Shown: positions 24,511-35,286, counted from the first letter of the stretch. The stretch is 64,000 nt of DNA from Gonocerus acuteangulatus (GCA_946811695.1 OX328128.1:72841121-72905120), one strand, 5' to 3'. A program made the numbers and translations. The notes: generated by a model from the sequence alone, not told the origin.

Positions 24511-24744
24511 TAAGATGTATATTTTATACACATATTAATTGCTTTAAATGTATGTAAAATTGTGAGTTTATAGACATCACGGTAATCCGTTTAAGTTACA
24601 AATAATTTTAAGCTAAATCTTAAGGCTTTCTCTTTTCAAGTGAAATTATTTTCTTTTTAATGGGCACGAAATTTGCATTTCAAGTCATGAAAATGTCACG
24701 AAAAAGTCACGAAATTGGCTTTCAGGAAAGTAGTAGACACCATG

Positions 24745-25510
24745 AAGAAGGTGGTGGGATAGGATTAAAGATGGTGGTGGGATAGGATTAAAGAAGGTGG
24801 TGGGATAGGATTAAAGAAGGTGGTGGGATAGGATTAAAGAAGGTGGTGGGATAGGATTAAAGAAGGTGGTGGGATAGGATTAAAGAAGGTGATGGGATAG
24901 GATTAAAGAAGGTGGTGGGATAGGATTAAAGCAGGTGGTGGGATAGGATTAAAGAAGGTGGTGGGATAGGATTAAAGAAGGTGGTGCGATAGGATTAAAG
25001 AAGGTGGTGGGATAGGATTAAAGAAGGTGGTGGGATAGGATTAAAGAAGGTGGTGGGATAGGATTAAAGAAGGTGGTGGGATAGGATTAAAGAAGGTGGT
25101 GGGATAGGATGAAAGAAGGTGGTGGGATAGGATTAAAGAAGGTGATGGGATAGGATTAAAGAAGGTGATGGGATAGGATTAAAGAAGGTGGTGGGATAGG
25201 ATTAAAGAAGGTGGTGGGATAGGATTAAAGAAGGTGGTGGGATAGGATTAAAGAAGGTGGTGGGATAGGATTAAAGAAGGTGGTGCGATAGGATTAAAGA
25301 AGGTGGTGGGATAGGATTAAAGAAGGTGGTGGGATAGGATTAAAGAAGGTGGTGGGATAGGATTAAAGAAGGTGGTGGGATAGGATTAAAGAAGGTGGTG
25401 GGATAGGATTAAAGAAGGTGGTGGGATAGGATTAAAGAAGGTGGTGGGATAGGATTAAAGAAGGTGGTGGGATAGGATTAAAGAAGGTGGTGGGATAGGA
25501 TTAAAGAAGG
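24745..25510 (+). repeat. 23-bp minisatellite, about 33 units
   Basis: The unit is GAAGGTGGTGGGATAGG followed by ATTAAA. Units are nearly identical. Variants include GTGATGGG (near 24886, 25141 and 25164), GTGGTGCG (near 24979 and 25282), GCAGG (near 24932) and one ATGAAAG (near 25110). The array ends in GAAGGAGAGGTGCAACG. One further unit lies at 17186-17209 on the far side of the 7.5-kb insertion. Confidence 0.97.
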
Positions 25511-25706
25511 AGAGGTGCAACGATGCCAATAATCATCTCATAACAAGTCGTCAATTTGTTTCTTTGAAATGACAGGATGCTTTGCTAAATACAATGCAAA
25601 GGTTTTAATAAAATTGATCATGTTTTTCTACATTTGTGTGATTATTATGTGTCTAACCTGCAGAAAAGTGTACGTGATGGACAAAAATGGAGGTAATTTT
25701 TGGATT
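25511..25706. other. No recognisable feature
   Basis: Short AT-rich spacer between the minisatellite and the next MITE. Confidence 0.4.
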
Positions 25707-25714
25707 CAGCACAC

Positions 25715-25948
25715 CATGGACGTATATAGAAAATAATTTCGGGAGAGGCTGGAAGAATTTGGGGAGGGGGCTGAGAACATTTTTGGGGGTATGGAATACT
25801 AACAATCTAGAACTTGGAATAGTTAGCCAATTAAAACGCTATTACACCCAATAAAAACAATTTTTTCTGAACTAAGTGATCTTATTTAATTTATTTTTAT
25901 GGTACATTTTTACCGATTTGACTGCAGACCCCTTTATATACGCCAATG
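25715..25948. mobile_element. hAT-type MITE, copy 2, with TSD
   Basis: The left end is CATGGACGTATATAGAAAAT, and the reverse complement of the right end is CATTGGCGTATATAAAGG. CAGCACAC lies immediately outside both ends (25707-25714 and 25949-25956), an exact 8-bp duplication. The 234 bp are non-coding. Confidence 0.88.
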
Positions 25949-25999
25949 CAGCACACCAACCCCGTTGAAAACTAGAATAAAAAATCTTTCACTGTCTGC

Positions 26000-26125
26000 C
26001 TGACTTACGAACTCAGGTCGCCTATCACGTGTACCCGATGAAATAATCTGGCATTGTCTACTAGAAAAATGTTGACGTTTCAGAACTTATACGTAGATCA
26101 CATAAAGGACGGTGGTCTAAATTTG

Positions 26126-26178
<53 letters not shown>

Positions 26179-26392
26179 TTAAATTGCATGCCTGGGTTTC
26201 ACATGTTTGGTTTGTGATAAGGCCGTACGCTTATTCAAATTTCTCCTCGTATGTCTTAATACATTTTGTGTTTATGGCTTTTTTGTCTCTGTCAATTTCC
26301 TCTCCTGCATTCAAAGCTTTTCAAATAACAGTAGGGATTACAACGTTATAAATAACGCTAGGATGACGCAGTCCCTGACAGTCGGACTTTTA
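26000..26392 (+). mobile_element. HINE-like element, diverged copy
   Basis: It follows the family order: TGTCTACTAGAAAAATGTTG, ACGGTGGTCTAAATTTGTAT, a (TA)n tract at about 26133-26175, then a short 3' part with AACAGTAGGGATTACAACG, AACGCTAGGATGACGCAGTC and GTCGGACTTTT. The 3' hairpin is weakened (GCAGTCCCTG). The 5' subterminal repeat was not identified. Confidence 0.6.
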
Positions 26393-26782
26393 TTGTATAC
26401 ATGTAGCAAAAGTGACGAATATATTTTTTTTTAACGAGTTAAGTTTCCCATCTAGAAGCCATCTCTCTCTCTCTCTACTACTCTCTACTACTACTAAAGA
26501 GAGAGGAAACGGCTGTAGGAAGTGTCAACTACTAGAAATCTCCATTCATAAACACTCGAAGCTACGTCCGGCCCATAACTAGGCTTACAAACATGAATGA
26601 ACGCCAAGATTTAGAACAGACCTTTCAAGAATGGAAGTGTACAAACCCTCCAGGCATTGTGTTGCAATAACCTTCCTTTGCTTAACCCCGATTCCAGATA
26701 TCCTCAAGCAGTCGTTATCAACTTTATATAAGTGTATAACATTTTAAGTTACACATACATATATATGTGTACCTTGGAACAA

Positions 26783-27480
26783 AAAGTCCGTCTCGAAAGG
26801 AGCGGCATAACTAGGCACTTTTCTCAGAATTTGGGTAGTGTAGACTGCATTACTGAATAATTTGCTAAAAAGGGCCTATATAAATAAAATAAAAACATGA
26901 ATAGTTCTCTTTTAATTTTGTAATGAGCAACTGTTCAATTAATAATTTTGTAATTAATTTGCTTCCAGAGTTATGTTTATACATGGTACTACACAACTTA
27001 ATAAATACAAAAAAACTTCATATTTCGTATTTTGATCTGACGGAGGAACAGGATACAGTCCCCCTAGTGGTAGAAAGCGCTCCTTGCGGCAGCTTTACGA
27101 ACCTACATCTGGCGTGCTAATTCTATTGAAATATAGTAGATAGAAACCCCACCTTTCCGATTGACCAATTAAGTTTATTTTTACAACACTTATTTCTCAT
27201 GAGTCACTCACGACGTATACCTACTGAGTTTCGTTAAAATTCAGCAGAAATTACGACCGGTATGAGTATATTAGTAATTTGGGTCCAGAGTAAACCCCCT
27301 CCTAATGAACAGATTTAGTTTATTTTTACAGCCCATTTTTCTCTGTAGATTACCACTACGAATACCAAGTTTCGTTGAAGTATAACCAAAATTTCGGTTG
27401 GCATGGTCAAATTAGTGTTTTGGGTCCGGGGTAAACCCCCCATTCCAGTGAACCTATTTTGGCGTTTAATTGGTAAAAGG
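26783..27480 (-). mobile_element. HINE-like subfamily B, partial inverted copy
   Basis: On the minus strand it matches 30777-31578: repeated units with GGGTTTACTCTGGACCCAAA, the block with TGACGCAGGAACAGG-like sequence, and a 3' part with a degraded GTGCCTAGTTATGC and GACGGACTTTTTG. It is truncated before the (TA)n tract. The plus-strand open frame at 26923-27120 is fortuitous. Confidence 0.7.
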
Positions 27481-28088
27481 GCCAATATCATCCCATTGTT
27501 AGTTATTGAGAAAAAGAATATTTTCCTTTAACATTGGCCCTTTTAACAATTATGTTTATCAAACCCTGATGTCACTTGTGCAGTTCATTTAAATTTCAGA
27601 GGTTTGGACATTGGTTCTTTTTGTCCCAAGGTACGGATCTAAAGTAGTGGTTACCTTGTTACATTTCAAGTACGAACTACACTCGAATTTCTCCAATGCA
27701 ATGAATATTTTTTGGTAATTTTTACCATTTACAGTTATGCTCGAGAGGAATTCTGCTTACAAACAATCGGGCAAATTATAAGTTCCCTTGTCCCGTTACG
27801 CAACGCCGAGAAATGGCGTACTCGCCTGAATTAGCAAACCAAATTCGCAACAAGAATGGTGTCTTCGGCGCTCTAATATTAGTTATGACTGGGAACTGGA
27901 GAATGTAGTTGTGGGTGGAGGCCTATCATTTTCTCAGAAGACCAATTTATATTTTACTTTTCTTCTACAATACATCGGATATTAAATTGTTTGGATTATA
28001 ATAAATTAACAAATAATTAATTTAAAAATGTAGTTTGATTATTTGAAGGTGAGGGTGTGGAAGGCTCAATGGATTCTTGAATTATCTA
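27481..28088. other. Unannotated; one short inverted repeat
   Basis: AAAAGGGCCAATAT (about 27475-27490) and ACATTGGCCCTTTT (about 27529-27542) could pair. Nothing else is recognised. Confidence 0.4.
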
Positions 28089-28362
28089 AAAGGAGTTGCT
28101 CACCAAAATTGTTTAAGTTATAATTGCAACGAACCTGTTTATGTTTATTTTCTGGCATCTGTAGTGTAAAATAATATATATTGAATTATTATTACATACC
28201 TTATATATTTTATATTGTATTGGTATAGTTACATAGGAAAAATGTTCTCCGTATTCTTGGTTTATTTTACATTGTAGATGCTTGCAGATGGACCTAAACG
28301 GGATCGGAAGGTCGCAATAATAACTTAAGTCTTTTAAACAATTTTGGGGAGCAACTCCTGCT
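28089..28362. mobile_element. MITE-like inverted-repeat element
   Basis: Terminal inverted repeats of about 45 bp share AGGAGTTGCTC, CCAAAATTGTTT and TTAAGTTAT blocks. The 93-codon minus-strand open frame across it has no known motif. No duplication was identified. Confidence 0.65.
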
Positions 28363-28727
28363 AGTTCCTTCACGAATAATTTATTTATTTCCACTATAAT
28401 TTACATTAGATCATCACCTCAGCCATTTTTATTTATCATCTAACTAGCTGACCAGGCGAACTTCGTACCGCCTAACAGTCGATTCTTTAATTTTTTTTTT
28501 CTTTTAATACTTATTCTGTTATTTAGGACACCGGGTCAGCTAGTAAGATAAAAAAAAGGAAAAAGAAACTTAATAAGTCAAAAATTACATTTTGTCAAAA
28601 AATAAAAATTATAAAACACTTAAAATTCTTTTAATAGTCACTAAAAATCACAATGAAAATTACAATATCATATTTCTTATTTTGATACCGACTTATTATA
28701 TTTCATTTTATATTTACTTATTCTAAA

Positions 28728-28919
28728 TCAAGTTTCATTTTTATTGTAGTACTTAATGGTACACGATATTTTTGTTTCATTACCTGACGCGTAAACAAAC
28801 AGGGCAGATGGTTTTCCAACACGGAAACAGGCAACATACAATTGACCATGCGAGAAACATGGGTTTTCTAGATTAATATCACAAACACTTAATGACTGCC
28901 CCTGGGATTTGTTTATAGT
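28728..28919 (-). pseudogene. Helitron Pif1-like helicase, C-terminal remnant
   Basis: The 63-codon remnant begins TINKSQGQSLSVCDINLENP and continues FSHGQLYVACFRVGKP to a stop at 28728-28730. TINKSQGQ and SHGQLYVAxSRV are the last conserved helicase motifs of Pif1-type Helitron helicases. The usual Ser before RVG is Phe. Directly upstream, the other frame holds the N-terminal IDYS segment. A deletion therefore removed the HUH nuclease and nearly all helicase motifs, joining the two ends of the gene out of frame at about 28918-28930. The copy cannot encode a working protein and would need a helper. Confidence 0.85.
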
Positions 28920-29183
28920 CGAAGTGACTTAATACGTCCAATAGCAACACAGTTGTAGGCACTGTAATCAATTGACGGCAGCTCAATTCAAACTTGCACC
29001 ATTATTAGTCGAATGTCGCGCTTCGCGGGTCTGTCTTAACCGAATTCTTTCGCGTTCATTGCGATCTTCACGTTCCTCGGCAGTACAATTAGATTGATAA
29101 TTAAATTCTTTTTCTTTTTTTTTTTTATTCTTTGAATTTCGGGTTGCTCTGCCTAAATTTGTCCGCCGCCTTATAGGAGGCAT
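28920..29183 (-). pseudogene. Helitron Rep-helicase, N-terminal remnant
   Basis: The frame starts MPPIRRRTNLGRATRN at 29183, followed by a Lys/Glu- and Arg-rich stretch (AEEREDRNERERIRLRQTRE). This is the typical basic N-terminus of animal Helitron proteins. A stop at 28983-28985 ends that frame. The next frame continues as PSIDYSAYNCVAIGRIKS, matching the IDYS...IG segment that follows the basic region in full-length proteins, so a frameshift separates the two. The Cys-containing segment that should follow, the Rep HUH domain and most of the helicase are missing. An upstream in-frame ATG (29208-29210) gives a longer frame, but the conserved MPP start is preferred. Confidence 0.8.
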
Positions 29184-30375
29184 ATTTAGTAAGTCACAAA
29201 CATACAACACTTTAGTAATTTTATAGAAATTTGTGTCTTTTAGATTTAGTAATATTAAAGATGCACAGCAAAGAGATGTTTAAATTTCAAGTGACTTTTT
29301 ACCACATACAATTTACATTTTACCAAAGAAAATTTGTTTTTGAGTAATGTTACCATCGTATAAAATTTGACAAATATTGACATTAATATTTATACGAAAC
29401 TTATGTCACTCAATTGTTTTGCCTTCCCAGAACCCCTCCACTAACACAAACTTTATGGTATGGTATTAAAGTTCTAATTGACCTTTAAGTATTATTACGA
29501 ATCTTTTTTATGGGAATATAGAAAAGTGGGGTCTTTTTTACTTCGTTAACGTAAATATAAATTAATTTAAATTGCATTATTAACATGTGATTCTACTGTC
29601 ACCTAGTGATTACTTGTTCTTATTTTTTTAATTTTTTTGCATATACACAAAAAACATAATACGTTAACTGTTAAACATATTATAATTGAGAACAATGTTT
29701 TTATTTAAAAATGAATTTGCGTTAAGGAAGTGAAAAAGACCCGAAAAGTGTTGTTTTTAGACTTTTTCAGGTATTTTTTCTAATTTTTCTCTCCGTAAGA
29801 ACCATCCTCGTAGTTGAAGGAATATTATAAAAAAATAATTATCGAAATCGGTTCAGTTGTTCTCGAGACTTGCGCTTACCAACACATTTAGCGAGTCATT
29901 TTTATATAATAGATTAAATTTTTTACTTGACGTTTCGGCCTCAGGGCCATACTCATAAAACTAGAAAAAACACATTAACTGCATTAAATTACATTAAAAT
30001 TACCCCCTTTATTCATATAATGTAAAATTTCTTAAAATCATCCTTAACTAACATTACCTTCATCCATAGGTCCACACATTATTAACCCTATTTCAACAAT
30101 GTGTGGACCTATGGATGAAGGTAATGTCAGTTAACGATGATTTTAAGAAATTTTAGATTGTATGAATAAGGTGGGCAATTTTAATGTAATTTAATGCAGT
30201 TAATGTGTTTTTTTCTAGTTTTATGAGGATGGCCCTGAGGCCGAAACGTCAAGTAAAAAATGTAATTTGATGATAAATAAAAATGGCTGAGGTGAGGATC
30301 TAAAGTAAATTATAGTGGAAATAATTTATACCTCGGAAATTCCTGTGGATAATCCTTAACATGTCAATTTATTTA

Positions 30376-30498
30376 TTTTAGCACTTTCCTCCGAAGGAAA
30401 GTAGCTATTGAGGTTGGACTCATGACGGAATTTTTGAAAAATTTCTTCGAATCTTTATCGATCCTACCTAGTAGGCACCGAAAATGACCCCCGTTAAA

Positions 30499-30541
<43 letters not shown>

Positions 30542-30565
30542 TATATATATATATATATATATATA

Positions 30566-30601
<36 letters not shown>

Positions 30602-30609
30602 CTTATATA

Positions 30610-30654
<45 letters not shown>

Positions 30655-31578
30655 CTGTTAACACGATAGCGGCCAGAGTTTTTGTTTTTTCTTCATGAAA
30701 CGTGGTATATAGCGTTCAAATAGCAAACGATTGAACGAGTTCGTTAACCACCAAAATCGGTCCACCGGGAGAAGGGGGTTTACCCCGGACCCAAAACACT
30801 AATCTGACCATACCAGCCGTAGTTTTTGTTATATTTCAATGAAACTCGGTATTCGTTATTTTGATCTAAAGAGAGAATTCCGTTGTAAAAATAAACTAAA
30901 TCGGTTCATTAGAAGGGGGGGTTTACTCCGGACCCACAATACCAATTTGCCACTGCCAGCCGTAATTTTTGTTACATTTCAACGAAACTTGGTATTCGTG
31001 GTGGTAATCAACAGAGAAAAATGGGTTGTAAAAATAAACTAAATCGTGTTATTTGGAGGGGGGGGGGGTTTACTCCGGACCTAAAGTACTAATATACTCA
31101 TAACGGTCGTAATTTCTGCTGTATTGTAACGAAACGCGGTATGCGTCGTGGGTATCTCATGAGAAAGAAGTGTTGTAAAAATGAAGTAAATCGGTCTATT
31201 GGAAAGGAGGGTTTACTTTAAAGTCTGTTTCATTACAATTAGCCAGCCAGACGTAGGTTCGCAAAGGCGCTACAAGGAGCGCTATCTCCCACTATGGGGA
31301 CTATATCCTGTTCCTGCGTCAGATCAAAAGACGGAATGTGAAGTTTGTGTGTATTTATTAAGTAGTACAGTATTAAGTATTAACATAACTCTGGAAGCAA
31401 ATTATTTACAAAATTAATAATTGGACAGTTCTCATAAGAAATGTAAATGAGCAGAACTATTCACGTTTTTATTTTATTTATATAGGTTATTTACAGCAAA
31501 TTATTCAGTAATGTAGTCTACACTAAAAAAATTCTGAGGAAAGTGCTTAGTTATGCAGCTCCTGCGTGACGGACTTTT
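30376..31578 (+). mobile_element. HINE-like subfamily B, full-length copy
   Basis: The 5' subterminal repeat TAGCACTTTCCTC is at 30379-30391. A 5' region contains TATCGATCCTACCTAGTAGG and AAAATGACCCCCGTTAAAAT. The (TA)n tract spans about 30500-30650, followed by TTTGTCTGTTAACACGATAG and three to four units of about 145 bp. The 3' subterminal repeat GAGGAAAGTGCTTA is at 31536-31549, hairpin GCAGCTCCTGC at 31555-31565, and the end is GACGGACTTTTT. Subterminal repeats differ from subfamily A but pair with each other. No coding capacity. Confidence 0.85.
30777..31215 (+). repeat. Internal ~145-bp tandem units of subfamily B
   Basis: GGTTTAC(C/T)CCGGACC recurs at 30777, 30920 and 31067, with a fourth diverged start at 31208. 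Each unit contains CAACGAAACTTGGTATTCG-like and AAAATAAACTAAATCG blocks. Related units occur inverted at 26783-27480. Confidence 0.8.
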
Positions 31579-31589
31579 TATTTACTTAG

Positions 31590-31870
31590 TGGGCAAGTTT
31601 GGACCCGTGAAGTTCGTTGACAACAAGAAAATGATTTTTTGGGCGTAATTCGCACGAAAGAAATCATACGTTTTTGTGGTTATAGGCTTCCAGGTACAGG
31701 CTTTATACGTAATTTGTCGTGGGGTATCTAAAGTAACCATTTGCAAGGCCATATATGTATAAAACTTTTTTTGTGTCAAATCGAAAAAAAAATTAATTTT
31801 CTTGGGAGTTTTGGAAATATTCTTATATCTGTCGAAACCGGCTAGGAAATTGTAGTAAGTGTAAAGCACT
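31590..31870 (+). repeat. Diverged HINE-like core fragment
   Basis: GAAGTTCGTTGACAACAAG, GGGCGTAATTCGCAC and TTTTGTGGTTATAGGCTTCC match the order of the A-family core with many changes. A similar diverged core occurs near 42440-42640. Confidence 0.55.
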
Positions 31871-32087
31871 TATTTAAAACTTATTACTTACATTTAATTA
31901 GAAAACGATTATTTTAGTAAAAAATGTAAGTAAATTAGAAACACAATTGAAATACTGTTTTTCTTGAGCAATGTTGAGAAGGGCGGACATAGTAATTTCC
32001 GCTTATTAATTTAACATCCTTTCATTTTCCTGTTGGGGCGCCTGAAAACTTGCTTTTCTTTAAGATTTCATTTTACATTTTAGTGCG

Positions 32088-32225
32088 GTTCCTCCCTCCC
32101 TCCATAGGGAGGAAGCCCGCTTATGACGTTGATCTCATGATACAATTTAGAAGTGCCGAATAGAAAATTTATGTTTCAGAATTTATAGATCTCGAAAACA
32201 ACGGTGTTTCAATTTTTTATTTATG
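32088..32225 (+). repeat. HINE-like subfamily A 5'-region fragment
   Basis: TTTTAGTGCGGTTCCTCCCT, CCCGCTTATGACGTTGATCT, GAAGTGCCGAATAGAAAATT and AACGGTGTTTCAATTTTTTA follow the A-family 5' order, then the match stops. The (TA)n at 32490-32546 is some 260 bp further on. Confidence 0.7.
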
Positions 32226-32485
32226 TACAAAAAATTCTAATTTCTATCCACCAACATTCACATAGATTTTCAATAATAAATTTGTCCAGAGTTTTATAAT
32301 TCTTAATAATATCCATACCGGAAAGGAACGAGCTTGAATAAATATCCGGTTGCATTGATAAATCGTGCAAGCTTGCATAACATCACCGGATGTGCGCCAC
32401 CATGAAAACATGTAATCTCTCTTGGGTCCTTATTTTTTCTTGTTATATTCTATCTTGTGATTGATCATAGGAACAGTTTAGTTTG

Positions 32486-32555
<70 letters not shown>

Positions 32556-32777
32556 TAAATATAAATTTGAACCAATTAATTGCTTAAAAGTCCGTCACGC
32601 AGAAACTGAAAACTCCTTAGCAAGCTGAGGACCTAAAGCATATTTATGTTTCTGAATTTGGGCAGAAGGCTCTAAACGAAATAATTTCTTTTTTTAATGG
32701 ACTTAAATCTTCCTTAACTAAGCAAACATTATATCTAAGAGCGTTTATGTGGCGGGATTTTTTTACCTATAAGGCCT

Positions 32778-32819
<42 letters not shown>

Positions 32820-33543
32820 TTGTTTTTATTTTTATTTTGTAGTACTAGTTGTATTAGTAAGTGGGGGTTTGTTGCAGTCAACATCTGAGGTAATTAACGC
32901 CTATGCTTACTTACTATTGTTATTAACTTTCATTGTATATTCTCATATTCATTTTGATATTAATTCTATTAATTTATCGAAAATTTTTAAGTATGTTTAT
33001 CTCTTTTCATTTCTTTTGTTATTATTATTTGTATATTTTCGTGTAATTTATTTTGGAGACTTAATTCATATTTTATTTATTTTTTCTTTTATTTAATTTC
33101 TCCGCTTTTATTTATTTATTGTTCATTAATGCTGTATGTTATTAATTAATTATGTATACTTAAAAAATGTGTGTAAATTTTTCTCGTCTGTGGTTCCCGG
33201 TTTCTTCATCGGACGGACGTCAAAAGCGTGTTTTTACCCTAAAATATAGGGAGAAAACGCTCTAATATTGAGTTGACCGATTCTTGTTGCCCTATTGGTG
33301 TCACGTTTTCCCCGCCGGACCAATCAAGATCGTCCGTTCCGTGATCTGTCCAATCAGAACGGCATTCTTGACTCTATTGACATGAGCAATGCCGAGGCCA
33401 ATATTATCTAGTCTTAAATTAATGTTCGTGACGTATTCGGGACACAACGATTTGGAGTTTTGGTTTCGAAAGAGAAATTTCCAGATGCTCTTGAACAATC
33501 ACTGCGGCATTCCGCAAGCTATAAAATTGAGCCCTATCATATT

Positions 33544-33601
<58 letters not shown>

Positions 33602-35280
33602 GGTTAGAGAATAACTCTAAATATTTTCTCTCTAAAATAGTTCTAAACCATGAAATTATTAATTTAGAAGAAAAAGTAAAGCCTTAGCTAAATGAATATC
33701 AATGCATTCGGCAGTAACAGGTCCAATGAAGAAATTAGTTTTTTTTTTAATAATTGAAATAACCACAATGAAGTGAATAATTTCCACAGCGCAAGCCTAT
33801 TTCTTATTTAATCCAAAATTATAAAAGTAAATCTATTTACTGAAATAGTGTACCTATCTATTGAGAATTATTCATATCTATATCTTTTCCATCTGTCTTC
33901 TTATTAATTTAAATATGTATATTAGGGTGACCGCAGTGATATAGGGGGAAACACTTTGTCAGGAATTTTATTAACGAGAACCCCACAATGTGATCATTCT
34001 TTGCAGATGTTAAGGTATTGAATGATTGAGCACGATTGGAGAATGTTAAACCTGCCGCTGGGCGCCCAAAGTTACGCTTGTGGGCCGACTAGCAGCATAT
34101 CTCCGGAACTTCTCATTATTTTCTCATGATTTATGTGTAAAAAAAAAAAAAAGCAATGTTGTTCTAAGTAATTTATATTCTATACATATTTGTTTCTACT
34201 TATAGTCGAAATAAGTTATAACAGCCTTTGTCACCAAATACATGACTAGGAACTTCTGTACATGAGAATTAATTTACATTTTTCAAACTAGGTAATTAAT
34301 TATAATGGAATAAAATGGGAGATATTTGATTTTTACATAAATAAATTTATTTTAATAAGTTAAGGGAGCGATATTGTATCGTTTGCCATTTATTCTACAG
34401 CTTTCTAAGAGAGCTTTTCTTCTCAAAGAGTTTTTTGTAACATCAGGGTACAGGATTCAGCATTTTTGTACTACTTGTAAAACATATTGTTTCTGTTCCT
34501 CATCTTTGGTGAGCGGGTTATTAAAGTCTGTAAATAATTGCAATGCTCGTTCTGCCATATCATTAACGACCTTTAGTGACTTCACAATCCCCAGTCCTTC
34601 TTAAAATGTATATTTCAGGCATTTAAAACGTTTAAGCCACCAATTTCCATATTTTTTGAAGTTTTTGTTGGTTTCGTTTTTTGAAAGAGAAACATGAAGA
34701 ATTTCTAGTTTAAGATTTCCAAATTGCACCATGGAAACTCACTATGTTGATGCAGTTCCTGCTATCTGGACGTTTGTTTGGATTTAAATTCATTATTTAT
34801 ACTAGGAGATTTTTAATGCCCAGGTTTTGAAGTGGTCTTTCTGGATTGAAGCTGTCCAAAGAGGTTCAAGTTGCCGCTACTTTAGGCCTTGCCTAATCTG
34901 ACCTCAGTGTAATGGACTTATTTATATTACCTGAGAAAATGTACTACTTGATAAGCTTCATACATTATTCAATGTAATATCTTATGCATAATAGGCCTCA
35001 TAGTTTTATTACCATATGGCCGTAAAAGTACTTTTCGTTCAATAATATACTATCTGAATAAAACGACCAAAATATTTTATTCATCAGAAATTAATTTCAT
35101 CTTTGTAGTTAACGCTCTACCTCTATGCATAAGAAGTAGACCATAAATCCTTAATGCTTTCATATGAACGGCGTGGTTTACAAACGAACCCGCTTCTCCT
35201 TAACATAGGCTAGTGATTATAGGATGCGTTTGAAAGAAGGAATGTAGGTTACGCTCATGGCAGAATTTGTTAAAATATTG
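32226..35280. other. Mostly unannotated, several microsatellites
   Basis: (TA)n tracts lie at about 32490-32546, 32783-32818 and 33547-33596. A minus-strand HINE-like 3' end (AAAAGTCCGTCACGCAG) is near 32587-32603 and a plus-strand one (ATGCAGTTCCTGCTATCTGG) near 34752-34771. The segment 33180-33540 is less AT-rich and carries three CCAAT-type boxes. No coding sequence is recognised. Confidence 0.4.
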
Positions 35281-35281
35281 A

Positions 35282-35286
<5 letters not shown>

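Larger units (their letters stand above)
17210..24744. mobile_element. Composite DNA transposon inserted in the 23-bp minisatellite
   Basis: The left end reads CAGGGTGTCTACT (17210-17222), and the reverse complement of the right end reads CATGGTGTCTACT (24732-24744). AAGAA flanks both ends (17205-17209 and 24745-24749). Outside it, minisatellite sequence continues on both sides: one unit on the left, about 33 on the right. Removing the insert and one AAGAA restores a normal unit junction. Sequence rich in TCACGAAAA lies just inside both ends, in direct orientation. A hAT-like transposase fragment lies near the left end. Most of the 7.5 kb is later insertions (an inverted-repeat element, nested HINE-like copies, MITEs). 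The superfamily is uncertain: the ends look hAT-like, but an 8-bp duplication is not seen. Confidence 0.75.
28444..29913 (-). mobile_element. Helitron, internally deleted
   Basis: On the minus strand the element starts TCTATTATATAAAAATGACT (29913 downward) and ends GGTCAGCTAG at 28444. It is flanked by A on the 5' side and T on the 3' side with no duplication, the Helitron hallmark. GGCGGTACGAAGTTCGCC just before the end forms a hairpin. The 1470-bp insert interrupts a palindrome whose other arm gives the exact empty site. It encodes only the N-terminal tip and the last helicase motifs of the Rep-helicase. A second, plus-oriented end-like sequence (GGTCAGCTAG, 28534-28543) lies 90 bp inside the 3' terminus. 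Confidence 0.92.
28382..30332. repeat. Long palindrome interrupted by a Helitron
   Basis: Without the Helitron (28444-29913) the arms are about 28382-28443 plus 29914-30087 on the left and about 30100-30332 on the right, roughly 235 bp each with a few mismatches and a loop of about 15 nt. Both arms carry GGCCCTGAGGCCGAAACGTC, so the palindrome resembles two element termini joined tail to tail, as seen for Penelope-like elements. No coding sequence belongs to it. Confidence 0.85.

Noticed and set aside
24745..25510. CRISPR-like regular repeat
   Set aside because: Units are 23-bp head-to-tail with no spacers; the context is eukaryotic. It is a minisatellite.
29929..30250. Active hammerhead ribozymes in the palindrome arms
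   Set aside because: TTATGAG replaces CTGATGA and extra bases separate it from the GGCC stem, so these copies are unlikely to cleave; kept only as related motifs.
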